Source of the DNA: CAVALG01 sp045576295
GTDB taxonomy: Bacteria; Bacillota; Clostridia; Oscillospirales; Acutalibacteraceae
Assembly (NCBI GenBank): GCA_045576295.1
Contig: JAZNGF010000061.1
Span: 1-11,900 of the forward strand
Reading direction: 5' to 3'
DNA: 11,900 nt
The position numbers were made by a program, and so were the translations under genes. Numbering within the stretch: position 1 is the first letter of the stretch; every line of letters begins with the position of its first letter. Below, in pieces: positions 1-6,531 of this stretch. The notes below the pieces were generated by a model. That model saw only the letters and a program-made list of their open reading frames with translations. It had not been told where the DNA came from and did not search any database.

Positions 1-255
1 GCAGTTTGTCTTTTTCTTGCATATATTAATCTTATCAAAACAGGCGCAATTCCAAGTTATGATGGGTTTAAAGAAGTTAGTGCTCATGTGATTATCTTGA
101 CAACCGTAATTGTTTTACTTATAATAGCCGCAATTATGATAGTTTTAAGTGCTACAATGAGCCACGAAAAGGATAGAAATTATTTAATATCAGCTTTTTC
201 AGGTGTTGTGGGATTTGCAGCATTAATAATTGCATTTTTTAGCATTATGCTTTGA
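1..255 (+). CDS. 3' end of a multi-pass membrane protein (partial)
   Basis: An open frame runs from the left edge for 84 codons to a TGA at 253-255; the start is outside the window. The product is strongly hydrophobic, with a segment at the very start, a second at about residues 35-52 (rich in I, L, V), a short charged loop (SHEKDRN), and a last segment at about residues 62-84 that ends at the C-terminus. I see no motif that names a family. It lies 62 bases before hsdS on the same strand with no clear terminator between, so it probably belongs to the same operon and would sit where hsdM is often found directly. A small membrane protein inside a restriction operon could be an effector or anchor, but that is inference. 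It could also be unrelated cargo of the same island. Confidence 0.6.
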   Translation, partial: AVCLFLAYINLIKTGAIPSYDGFKEVSAHVIILTTVIVLLIIAAIMIVLSATMSHEKDRNYLISAFSGVVGFAALIIAFFSIML

Positions 256-317
256 TAACAGCAAAAAAACGCTTGAGATATTAAAAGCCTTTTATAAAGC
301 CAACCAGAGGTGAGATA

Positions 318-1382
318 ATGGCAAAGTTTACAGATGTTTTCGACGACGTAACCAAATGTGGTCGAAAATTGCCAACATATAAATACAAGCCAAGCGGTGC
401 GTACCCAATAATTGACCAAGGGAAAAACCAAATTGCAGGATATACAAATGAAACCGAAGGTTTATTTACAGATGTTCCTGTAATTATATTTGGAGACCAC
501 ACAAGGATTCTGAAATATGTAGACAAGCCCTTCTTTTTGGGTGCAGACGGTGTAAAAGTTTTAAAAGCAAAGAATCAAAATTCAAATTATAAATTCTTTT
601 ATTATGCATTATCATCTGCTAAAATTCCAAACACAGGATATAACAGACATTTCAAATGGTTAAAAGAAGTGAATATTCCCTCTTATTCCGAACGGGAGCA
701 AGTGCAAATTGTTTCTGAACTCGATAAAGTAACCGCTTTAATAGATTTGAGAAAAGAGCAATTACAAAAACTTGACCAACTCGTCAAATCTCGGTTTATT
801 GAGTTGTTTGGGGAACCGTTGGCAAACACCAAAGGTTGGCAAACAGAGTGCTTATTCTCTGTTGCACCTACAAAACAAGTTCCTTTTGAATTAACTGATA
901 GAGTTTGGTTGTTGAACTTGGATGCGGTCGAATCAAATACAGGGACAGTCCTATTCAAAAACCTTGTTTCTAATAATGAGATTAACGCTTCGACAGTTAT
1001 GTTCTCAACTGACAATGTTTTGTATTCCAAACTCCGCCCTTATTTGAATAAAGTTGTTTTACCTGATGATAAAGGTTTTGCAACATCTGAATTATTACCG
1101 CTATATCCAAATAATACAAAATTGAACCGAGCATATCTTTGTTATTGGTTAAGAAGCGATGCCTTTGTTAAGCGCATTTCAGAAAAAGTCGCAGGAGCAA
1201 AGATGCCCAGAGTGTCAATGGATTATTTTAGAAGTATTGATATTGAATTACCTCCACTCGACCTACAAAATGAATTTGCAACCTTCGTCGAACAGACCGA
1301 CAAACTAAAATTTGAAGTCAAGGAAGCACTTGAAAAACTTGAAACCCTCAAAAAAACTCTTATGCAACAATATTTTGGGTAG
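318..1382 (+). CDS. hsdS: Type I restriction-modification specificity subunit HsdS
   Basis: This is the DNA-recognition subunit of a type I restriction-modification complex; it joins HsdM for methylation and HsdR for cleavage. The 354 residues show the classic layout. Target recognition domain 1 is at about 1-123 and includes YPIIDQG and IAGYTNE. A helical conserved spacer is at about 124-167, starting SEREQVQIVSEL and ending with KSRFIELFGEP. Recognition domain 2 is at about 168-310, and a distal repeat of the helix is at about 311-354, ending LMQQYFG. Each recognition domain closes with the usual IPSYSEREQ / LPPLDLQNE type boundary. The start at 318 is preceded by AGAGGTGA at good spacing, and the N-terminus is family-typical. 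Length is slightly short but within range. HsdM is not in the window. The recognition sequence cannot be read from this. Confidence 0.95.
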   Translation: MAKFTDVFDDVTKCGRKLPTYKYKPSGAYPIIDQGKNQIAGYTNETEGLFTDVPVIIFGDHTRILKYVDKPFFLGADGVKVLKAKNQNSNYKFFYYALSSAKIPNTGYNRHFKWLKEVNIPSYSEREQVQIVSELDKVTALIDLRKEQLQKLDQLVKSRFIELFGEPLANTKGWQTECLFSVAPTKQVPFELTDRVWLLNLDAVESNTGTVLFKNLVSNNEINASTVMFSTDNVLYSKLRPYLNKVVLPDDKGFATSELLPLYPNNTKLNRAYLCYWLRSDAFVKRISEKVAGAKMPRVSMDYFRSIDIELPPLDLQNEFATFVEQTDKLKFEVKEALEKLETLKKTLMQQYFG

Positions 1383-1402
1383 ATATTAGTTTAGTAAAAT
1401 AT

Positions 1403-1444
1403 AATGTCATGTTTTTGTCATTAAAATGTCCACTTAATGACATT
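1403..1444. repeat. Cluster of TGTCA/TGACA motifs after hsdS
   Basis: Four related motifs lie in 42 bases between hsdS and the next promoter: AATGTCATG (1403-1411), TTGTCATT (1415-1422), AATGTCC (1425-1431) and AATGACATT (1436-1444). The last is a near-palindrome around a single A and abuts the proposed -35 element at 1443. The outermost copies also form an inverted repeat. Such a cluster just upstream of a promoter suggests a regulator binding site, but AT-rich spacer DNA can give similar patterns by chance. Confidence 0.35.
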
Positions 1445-1471
1445 GTTTTGTCTGCACTACCTTTGTAAAAT
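1443..1471 (+). promoter_or_regulatory. Putative sigma-A promoter for the small ORF, abiH and hsdR
   Basis: A -35-like TTGTTT (1443-1448) and a -10-like TAAAAT (1466-1471) are separated by exactly 17 bases. Transcription would begin near 1478, only about 16 bases before the start codon at 1494. This would let the downstream half of the operon (42-residue ORF, abiH, hsdR) be expressed independently of hsdS. The -35 box matches the consensus only partly. Confidence 0.5.
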
Positions 1472-1488
1472 AGAATACAAAGGTGGTG
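1455..1488 (+). promoter_or_regulatory. 13-bp inverted repeat overlapping promoter and ribosome binding site
   Basis: The arms at 1455-1467 (CACTACCTTTGTA) and 1476-1488 (TACAAAGGTGGTG) pair over 13 positions with a single G-T wobble and an 8-base loop. The left arm covers the promoter spacer and reaches into the -10 box. The right arm contains the Shine-Dalgarno of the 42-residue ORF (AAAGGTGGTGA). As DNA it is a good operator candidate, able to block the promoter at 1443-1471. As RNA in a read-through transcript from hsdS, it would hide the ribosome binding site. A transcript starting near 1478 would lack the left arm and leave the site free. Which role is real cannot be decided from sequence. 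Confidence 0.6.
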
Positions 1489-1493
1489 ATACT

Positions 1494-1622
1494 ATGACAC
1501 AGAAACAGTTAGCAGAAATTTTGGCGGTATTCGGAAAATTAAAGATTGAAAACAATTCATTTTTAAAGCGGTGGGAAAAAGAAATCTATAAACTTATAAT
1601 TGATGAAGTTAAAAAAAGGTGA
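1494..1622 (+). CDS. 42-residue protein of unknown function
   Basis: I chose the ATG at 1494 over an upstream in-frame ATG at 1437 because it has a strong Shine-Dalgarno (AAAGGTGGTGA) ending a few bases before it, while 1437 has none and lies in the regulatory spacer. The product is a small, charged, probably mostly helical protein (begins MTQKQLAEILAVFGKL, ends with a basic tail IDEVKKR). No signal peptide, membrane segment or cysteine motif is seen, and I do not recognise a family. The stop at 1620-1622 overlaps the ribosome binding site of abiH, whose ATG is four bases further on, so translation of the two is probably coupled. It may be a leader peptide that opens the abiH ribosome binding site, a small regulator, or an antitoxin-like partner of AbiH. 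These are hypotheses only. Confidence 0.55.
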   Translation: MTQKQLAEILAVFGKLKIENNSFLKRWEKEIYKLIIDEVKKR

Positions 1623-1626
1623 GATA

Positions 1627-2700
1627 ATGAACATAACTTTTTTAGTTGGTAATGGTTTTGATTTGGGTTGTGGATTGAAAAGCAAATATAAAGATGCCTA
1701 TCCCATATATAAGAAAATAAATAACACAAATGATAGTGAATGTGTAAAAAGATTTAGAGCAGAATTAAACGATTGCGATGAAACTTGGAACGATTTTGAA
1801 ATGGGAATGGCAAATAATATAATGAGTTTTAATTCTGAACAAGATTTCATTGATTGTGTTAGAGATTTTTCAATTTTCTTAAATAGATATATTTTAGAAC
1901 AACAAGACACATTTTGGCTTAGATATGATAAATCACATAAAAATTGGAGAGAAGCCATTTTAGAACATTTGGCGGAATCATTTTTTTTATTTTATTCTGG
2001 AAACTCAAAGAACACTTTTAACACCATCAACACTATGTTATCTTCGTCCAAAACCTTAAATTTTAATTTTATTAATTTTAATTACACCAATATTTTTGAA
2101 GAATTATTAAAAAAAGCAATAAATTTCAATGCTGTAAAAGGAAAAATATTACCTGTAAATCCTAATTTGAATATTGAACTTGATAAAACAATACATATTC
2201 ATGGCAAACTCGGAGAAGATTGGGTTCTTGGTGTTGATAATCTGACACAATTTAATAAAATCCCTTTTTCAATTACTGATAATTTTAAAAACTGCTTTAT
2301 CAAACCTTTTTTTAATAACACATTCGACAAAAGTAGAGTGCTTGAAGCAGATGGATTAATAAAACAAAGCGATATTATTTGTATAGTTGGAATGTCTCTT
2401 GGTGATTCCGACTTGACTTGGAAAAATAAAATAATTGATTGGCTTTTACAATCGGAAGAACATCATATATTTTATTATGATTTTGATGCTATGTCCCAAG
2501 AGAACATAGCACCATTCGATAAAATCAGATTAGAAGACAGGGCAAAACTTAATTTAATAAAGATTCTTGGTGCGAATAGTGATAATCTGTTTGGACAAGT
2601 TCATATTCCTGTTGGTAAGTGGATGTTTAATATAGATAAAGTGCAATATACCATTACATATGGTGCTAAAACAGCCAATCCCGTACTTATTCTTAAATAG
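1627..2700 (+). CDS. abiH: AbiH-family abortive infection protein
   Basis: The 357-residue product matches the AbiH family (bacteriophage abortive infection protein first described in lactococci), which is thought to stop phage spread by halting the infected cell; its activity is not firmly established. Visible family blocks are LVGNGFDLGCGL at residues 6-17, INFNYTNIFEE at about 149-159, IHIHGKLG at 189-196 followed by LGVDN, and GMSLGDSD at 255-262 followed by an aromatic-rich region. The start at 1627 has AAGGTGAG seven bases upstream. An in-frame ATG at 1600 is inside the preceding ORF and has no ribosome site. The order of these blocks resembles SIR2-like NAD-binding folds (Gly-rich loop, N-Y/D, HG, SLGD), an inference from motif order. 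The gene is visibly more AT-rich than hsdR next to it, suggesting separate acquisition. It ends eight bases before hsdR. Confidence 0.9.
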   Translation: MNITFLVGNGFDLGCGLKSKYKDAYPIYKKINNTNDSECVKRFRAELNDCDETWNDFEMGMANNIMSFNSEQDFIDCVRDFSIFLNRYILEQQDTFWLRYDKSHKNWREAILEHLAESFFLFYSGNSKNTFNTINTMLSSSKTLNFNFINFNYTNIFEELLKKAINFNAVKGKILPVNPNLNIELDKTIHIHGKLGEDWVLGVDNLTQFNKIPFSITDNFKNCFIKPFFNNTFDKSRVLEADGLIKQSDIICIVGMSLGDSDLTWKNKIIDWLLQSEEHHIFYYDFDAMSQENIAPFDKIRLEDRAKLNLIKILGANSDNLFGQVHIPVGKWMFNIDKVQYTITYGAKTANPVLILK

Positions 2701-2708
2701 GTGGTTTT

Positions 2709-5700
2709 ATGACAAATTTTGATTTTCTAAAAAAGGACGAAAAATTCAGTAGTTTTGCTGATATTGCAATAACTGCCGAAAAATTATACGGTATTGATAC
2801 CGCTTCCTGTGTGTTCAATGTTCGCAGGGCTGCGGAATTTGCTGTCAAGTGGATGTATTCTGTTGACGGTTCTCTTGTTATGCCCTATCAAGATTCCTTT
2901 GTTACACTTATCAACACGGTTGAATTCAAAGATATTGTCGGCAATGATATTTTCCGCAGAATTGATTTTATTCGCCTTGTGGGTAACTCTTCGGCACACT
3001 CTGCCCGAAACATAAAGCCCGAGCAGGCTGAACTGGCTCTTGAAAACCTTTTCTACTTTCTTGATTTCGTTGCATACTGCTATGCCGATACATACGACGA
3101 GCATACCTTTAATGCTGAACTTTTAAAGGCAGAACCCACCCCCGTTGCACATGTGCCCGAAATTACGGTTGATATAGAAAAACTTATAGAAGAAAACAAG
3201 GCGCTTAAAGCTGAACTTACCTTAAAGCGCGAAGAACAGCAGCAGACCTATGTTCCAAAACCGCTTGATATTTCAGAATTTAAAACACGCAAGGTTTATA
3301 TTGACACTATGCTAATTGATGCAGGCTGGGTGGAAGGCAAAGACTGGTATAACGAATATGAGCTGCCCGGTATGCCTAACAAATCGGAAGTTGGCTATGC
3401 CGACTATGTTCTGTTTGGTGATGACGGTAAACCGCTTGCCGTTATTGAAGCAAAGCGAACCTGTAAAGATGTTGCTATAGGCCGCCAGCAGGCAAAACTC
3501 TATGCTGATTTATTAGAAGAAAAATTCGGCAGAAGACCAATTATATTCCTTTCTAACGGTTTCGACACCCGAATTTGGAATGATAAATATTACCACGAAC
3601 ACAAGGTTAGCGGATTCTATTCCAAGCGAGATTTGGAAAAAGAGTTCAATAAACTCACAATGCGAACCCACCTTACCAATGTTCGTGTTGATGATAATAT
3701 CTCTGGCCGTTACTACCAGAAGGAAGCTATCAAGGCAGTGTGCCGTGCTTTCGATGAAGAAAACCGACGCAAAGCACTGCTTGTTATGGCAACCGGTTCA
3801 GGTAAAACACGAACCGTTATATCTATTGTAGATGTGCTTCTGAGGCATGGTTGGGTTAAGAATGTACTTTTCCTTGCCGACCGCAACTCACTCGTTACAC
3901 AGGCAAAGAGAGCCTTTGTAAACCTGTTACCGAACCTTTCGGTAGTTAACCTATGCGAAGATAAAGAAAACTACAATGCTCGCGGTGTGTTCTCAACATA
4001 TCAGACAATGATACACTGCATTGATAGCGCTAAAGACGAAAACGGCGGTAAACTATATACTGTGGGCCATTTTGATCTTATTATTTGCGATGAAGCCCAC
4101 CGCAGTATTTATAACAAATACAAAGACATATTCACATATTTTGATGCTCATCTTGTGGGGCTTACCGCAACGCCGAGAGACGAAGTTGACAAAGATACAT
4201 ATAAGATTTTTGAACTCGAAAGCGGTGTTCCTACTTATGGATATGAACTCGATCAAGCGGTTGAAGATAAGTATCTCGTTCCCTTTGAAACAGTAGAAAC
4301 CACCCTTAAACTGATGGAAGAAGGCATTGTTTATGATGACCTATCTGACGAAGACAAAGAAGAGTATGAGAACCTGTTTGCTGCAGAAGACGGAAGTGTT
4401 CCTGAGCGAATAGAAAGTTCGGCGCTGAACGAAAAGATTTTCAATGAAGATACCATCCGCAAAGTGCTGAATATCCTTATGGAAAAGGGTATTCGCATTG
4501 ATTACGGCAACAAGATAGGCAAAACAATCATCTTTGCAAAGAACCATCGCCATGCCGAGAAAATTTACGAAGTTTTCGGTAAGGAATATCCAACTCTTGT
4601 GGGATATTGCCGTGTTATAGACAACTATACAAATTATGCTCAAAGTTTGATAGACGAGTTCTCTGACCCGAAGAAGATGCCGCAGATTGTTGTATCGGTT
4701 GATATGATGGATACGGGTATTGATGTGCCGGAAGTTGTAAACCTTGTATTCTTTAAAAAGGTTATGAGTAAAGCAAAGTTCTGGCAGATGATTGGTCGTG
4801 GTACCCGTTTGTGCCCCGGTCTTCTTGACGGTGCCGACAAGGAACTGTTCTACATATTTGATTTCTGCGGAAACTTTGAGTTTTTCAGAATGCATACTGG
4901 CGGCAAAAATGTGCCCACAACCATTTCAGTTCAACAGAGAATATTCAATCTGAAGGTAAACCTTGTTTATAAACAGCAAGACCTGGTTTATCAAACCGAA
5001 GAATTGACTGCTTTTCGCACCTCTTTGATTGACGAACTGGTAGAAAAGGTGCATCAACTGAACAGAGATAACTTTGCTGTTAAGCAACACTTAAAGTTCA
5101 TTGACCTGTATGCTGATAAGAAGAATTACGAAGCGCTGACACCGCTGGACATTGCACAATTGGAAGAAGAAATTGCACCGCTTGTACTTCCTTATGAAGA
5201 CGAAATCAATGCGGTTCGTTTCGATGCACTTATGTATGCAATTGAACTCGGTTACATTGCAGGCAATACCTATCATAGAGGTATTAAAGACCTTATGGGT
5301 AAAGCGAGAGCAGTTGCAACAGTATCGACCATCCCTGCAGTTAAAGAAAAGAGCGAAATTCTTGATAAAATTATAAATACTGATTACGTTGAAAGAGCCG
5401 ATATAAACGATTTTGAAACCATCCGTAAGGAGATTAGGGATATTATTAAATATATCCCTACGGGCGAGTGGCAACCTTATACCACCGACTTTACTGATGA
5501 TATCGTTAATATGGTGCAAAACCCTTATGAGCCAACGGGCGGAGAATTGCATAATTACAAAGCAAAGGTTAATTATTACATTCGCCAGCATATGGACAAT
5601 GCAGTTATTGCGAAGCTACATACTAACAAACCTTTGACTACTGCCGATATTGCGGAATTAGAGAAAATCCTGTGGTCGGAACTCGGCACAAAGGAAGATT

Positions 5701-6014
5701 ACCAACAGGAATATAAGGACAAGCCTCTTGGTGAGCTTGTTCGTGAAATCGTTGGTTTGGATATGAATTCGGCAAAAGAAGCGTTTTCTAAATATCTGAA
5801 CGATGTCAACCTTGATGATAGGCAGATTTATTTTGTAAATCAGATTATCAACTACATCGTTCAAAACGGTATGATGAAGAACTTTGCCGTAATGCAGGAA
5901 GCACCGTTTACCAACAAAGGCACACTTGATGATGTCTTCACCGATACGGTAGTATGGATGGATATTATGAAGATTATCAAGTCGATCAACACAAATGCTT
6001 CTTTAGTAGCTTAA
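2709..6014 (+). CDS. hsdR: Type I restriction endonuclease subunit HsdR, DUF4145-containing (EcoEI-like)
   Basis: This motor and nuclease subunit of the type I system translocates DNA using ATP and cuts unmodified DNA. Across 1101 residues I see a DUF4145-type helical domain at about 10-135 (RRAAEFAVKWMY, HSARNIKPEQAELAL), a short charged coiled coil at about 150-175, and the HsdR nuclease fold. The nuclease has D232 (GYADYV), E247-A-K249 and the type I hallmark Q261-x3-Y265. The superfamily 2 motor follows, with Walker A ATGSGKT (361-367), DEAH (461-464), TATP (486-489), TGIDVPE, and motif VI QMIGRGTR (693-700). A C-terminal EcoEI_R_C-like helical region follows. All catalytic residues are present and the frame is intact, so it should be active. 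The start at 2709 has TAGGTGG upstream, which also contains the abiH stop. Its codon use is less AT-biased than hsdS and abiH. Confidence 0.96.
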   Translation: MTNFDFLKKDEKFSSFADIAITAEKLYGIDTASCVFNVRRAAEFAVKWMYSVDGSLVMPYQDSFVTLINTVEFKDIVGNDIFRRIDFIRLVGNSSAHSARNIKPEQAELALENLFYFLDFVAYCYADTYDEHTFNAELLKAEPTPVAHVPEITVDIEKLIEENKALKAELTLKREEQQQTYVPKPLDISEFKTRKVYIDTMLIDAGWVEGKDWYNEYELPGMPNKSEVGYADYVLFGDDGKPLAVIEAKRTCKDVAIGRQQAKLYADLLEEKFGRRPIIFLSNGFDTRIWNDKYYHEHKVSGFYSKRDLEKEFNKLTMRTHLTNVRVDDNISGRYYQKEAIKAVCRAFDEENRRKALLVMATGSGKTRTVISIVDVLLRHGWVKNVLFLADRNSLVTQAKRAFVNLLPNLSVVNLCEDKENYNARGVFSTYQTMIHCIDSAKDENGGKLYTVGHFDLIICDEAHRSIYNKYKDIFTYFDAHLVGLTATPRDEVDKDTYKIFELESGVPTYGYELDQAVEDKYLVPFETVETTLKLMEEGIVYDDLSDEDKEEYENLFAAEDGSVPERIESSALNEKIFNEDTIRKVLNILMEKGIRIDYGNKIGKTIIFAKNHRHAEKIYEVFGKEYPTLVGYCRVIDNYTNYAQSLIDEFSDPKKMPQIVVSVDMMDTGIDVPEVVNLVFFKKVMSKAKFWQMIGRGTRLCPGLLDGADKELFYIFDFCGNFEFFRMHTGGKNVPTTISVQQRIFNLKVNLVYKQQDLVYQTEELTAFRTSLIDELVEKVHQLNRDNFAVKQHLKFIDLYADKKNYEALTPLDIAQLEEEIAPLVLPYEDEINAVRFDALMYAIELGYIAGNTYHRGIKDLMGKARAVATVSTIPAVKEKSEILDKIINTDYVERADINDFETIRKEIRDIIKYIPTGEWQPYTTDFTDDIVNMVQNPYEPTGGELHNYKAKVNYYIRQHMDNAVIAKLHTNKPLTTADIAELEKILWSELGTKEDYQQEYKDKPLGELVREIVGLDMNSAKEAFSKYLNDVNLDDRQIYFVNQIINYIVQNGMMKNFAVMQEAPFTNKGTLDDVFTDTVVWMDIMKIIKSINTNASLVA

Positions 6015-6105
6015 TTGGTTTTAGACTTTAAATAATATATGAAATTTCATCCATAACAAAACAAAAATATATATTTATGCAGTTAGATATATATGCGTAA
6101 AATCA

Positions 6106-6146
6106 AAAAAGCTACCCCAAAAATTAAAACAGGGTAGCTTTTTATT
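6106..6146 (+). terminator. Rho-independent terminator of the restriction operon
   Basis: A perfect 12-bp inverted repeat, AAAAAGCTACCC (6106-6117) and GGGTAGCTTTTT (6132-6143), with a 14-base loop lies 92 bases after the hsdR stop. The A run on one side and T run on the other make it potentially bidirectional. Confidence 0.9.
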
Positions 6147-6270
6147 GCAGTAAAATATAAGGATATACGATTCGACCTGTGAATATTATGGCATAAAAGC
6201 TGATGCTTGCGCTATATACCAAGTTCACACTCTCACACCGGTTATAAAAATTAATTGTTTATTTTATTAT

Positions 6271-6297
6271 TTCCCCCCTGTTTTCCCCCCAAACCAC
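6271..6297. repeat. C-rich tandem repeat, copy 1 (left of att site)
   Basis: TTCCCCCCTG followed by TTTTCCCCCC and AAACCAC gives two six-C blocks twelve bases apart. A close relative lies at 6532-6560 in the same orientation, on the other side of the tRNA-Gln fragment. It could be a binding site for an integrase or excision protein, or a trace of a duplicated element end. Confidence 0.55.
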
Positions 6298-6300
6298 CTT

Positions 6301-6320
6301 TCAACAGCTGTCAACAGACG
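6301..6320. repeat. 10-bp tandem direct repeat near the att site
   Basis: TCAACAGCTG (6301-6310) is followed directly by TCAACAGACG (6311-6320), sharing the first seven bases and the last. Short direct repeats near an attachment core are typical of arm-type binding sites of tyrosine recombinases, but this pair is short and may be fortuitous. Confidence 0.35.
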
Positions 6321-6430
6321 ACAATAGTAAAAATTTTACAAATTCAAAAAAGCCCGAAACTCCGCATAAACACTGGGTTTTTGAGGTTTTTTAAGGTGAA
6401 TAGAAAAAGTTTTGTAATTATTTAGCTTAG

Positions 6431-6475
6431 CCTCTGACTCTGTTTGTTGGGGTTCGAATCCCTATTCCTCAGCCA
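6431..6475 (+). other. Displaced 3' portion of tRNA-Gln (CUG), probable att site
   Basis: From 6431 the sequence reads as the anticodon loop CTCTGAC with anticodon CTG (6435-6437), the 3' anticodon strand TCTGT, a 4-base variable region, T-arm TGGGG/TTCGAAT/CCCTA (one G-T pair), acceptor strand TTCCTCA, discriminator G and CCA at 6473-6475. A terminal A at position 72 with G73 is typical of bacterial tRNA-Gln, which begins with T. The bases to the left do not form a matching anticodon 5' strand or a proper D arm, and the spacing to a weakly matching acceptor strand is about seven bases too long. It is therefore not a full tRNA but the half left by integration, with crossover in or near the anticodon loop. 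Confidence 0.75.
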
Positions 6476-6480
6476 CCATA

Positions 6481-6516
6481 AACAGTAGGTTTCCACGAAC
6501 CTGCTGTTTTATTTTT
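6481..6516 (+). terminator. Terminator downstream of the tRNA-Gln 3' end
   Basis: Arms AACAGTAGGTT (6481-6491) and AACCTGCTGTT (6498-6508) pair over 11 positions with one G-T wobble and a 6-base loop, followed by TTATTTTT. Its position five bases after the CCA fits the original terminator of the chromosomal tRNA-Gln gene, now separated from its 5' half. Confidence 0.85.
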
Positions 6517-6531
6517 GCTCGAATTTAAGCA

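Larger units (their letters stand above)
6147..6430. other. Gene-free stretch at the island's right end
   Basis: No ORF with a credible start and ribosome site is seen on either strand between the operon terminator and the tRNA fragment; the longest open minus-strand stretch is about 35 codons without a convincing start. The stretch holds a C-rich tandem repeat (6271-6297) and a 10-bp direct repeat (6301-6320). An integrase gene, often found beside an att site, is absent here, so it should lie at the other end of the element or be lost. Confidence 0.6.
1..6475 (+). mobile_element. Right portion of a genomic island integrated at tRNA-Gln
   Basis: The defence genes lie immediately left of a displaced tRNA-Gln 3' end, whose 5' half is missing. 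For an element inserted into the 3' part of a + strand tRNA gene, the intact tRNA is rebuilt at the left junction and the displaced 3' copy marks the right junction, which fits this layout: accessory defence genes to the left and backbone-like genes to the right. The left boundary, the intact tRNA and the integrase are outside the window, so the element's type (integrative conjugative element, prophage remnant or satellite) cannot be told. Confidence 0.6.

Noticed and set aside
4341..4895. 184-codon open frame on the minus strand inside hsdR
   Set aside because: It is fully inside hsdR, whose helicase motifs are intact in the other frame. Its translation shows no family and no ribosome site.
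6078..6102. Resemblance of GCAGTTAGATATATATGC near 6078 to the promoter region at 11655
   Set aside because: Both are TA-rich; the spacing to the -10-like box is too short at 6078 and no gene follows, so the match is probably chance.
6394..6475. A complete, unusual tRNA using the bases just left of the tRNA-Gln 3' half
   Set aside because: The left side only weakly pairs with the acceptor strand, with two mismatches, and the anticodon stem has two mismatches. The 5' half would be about seven bases too long and there is no proper D arm.
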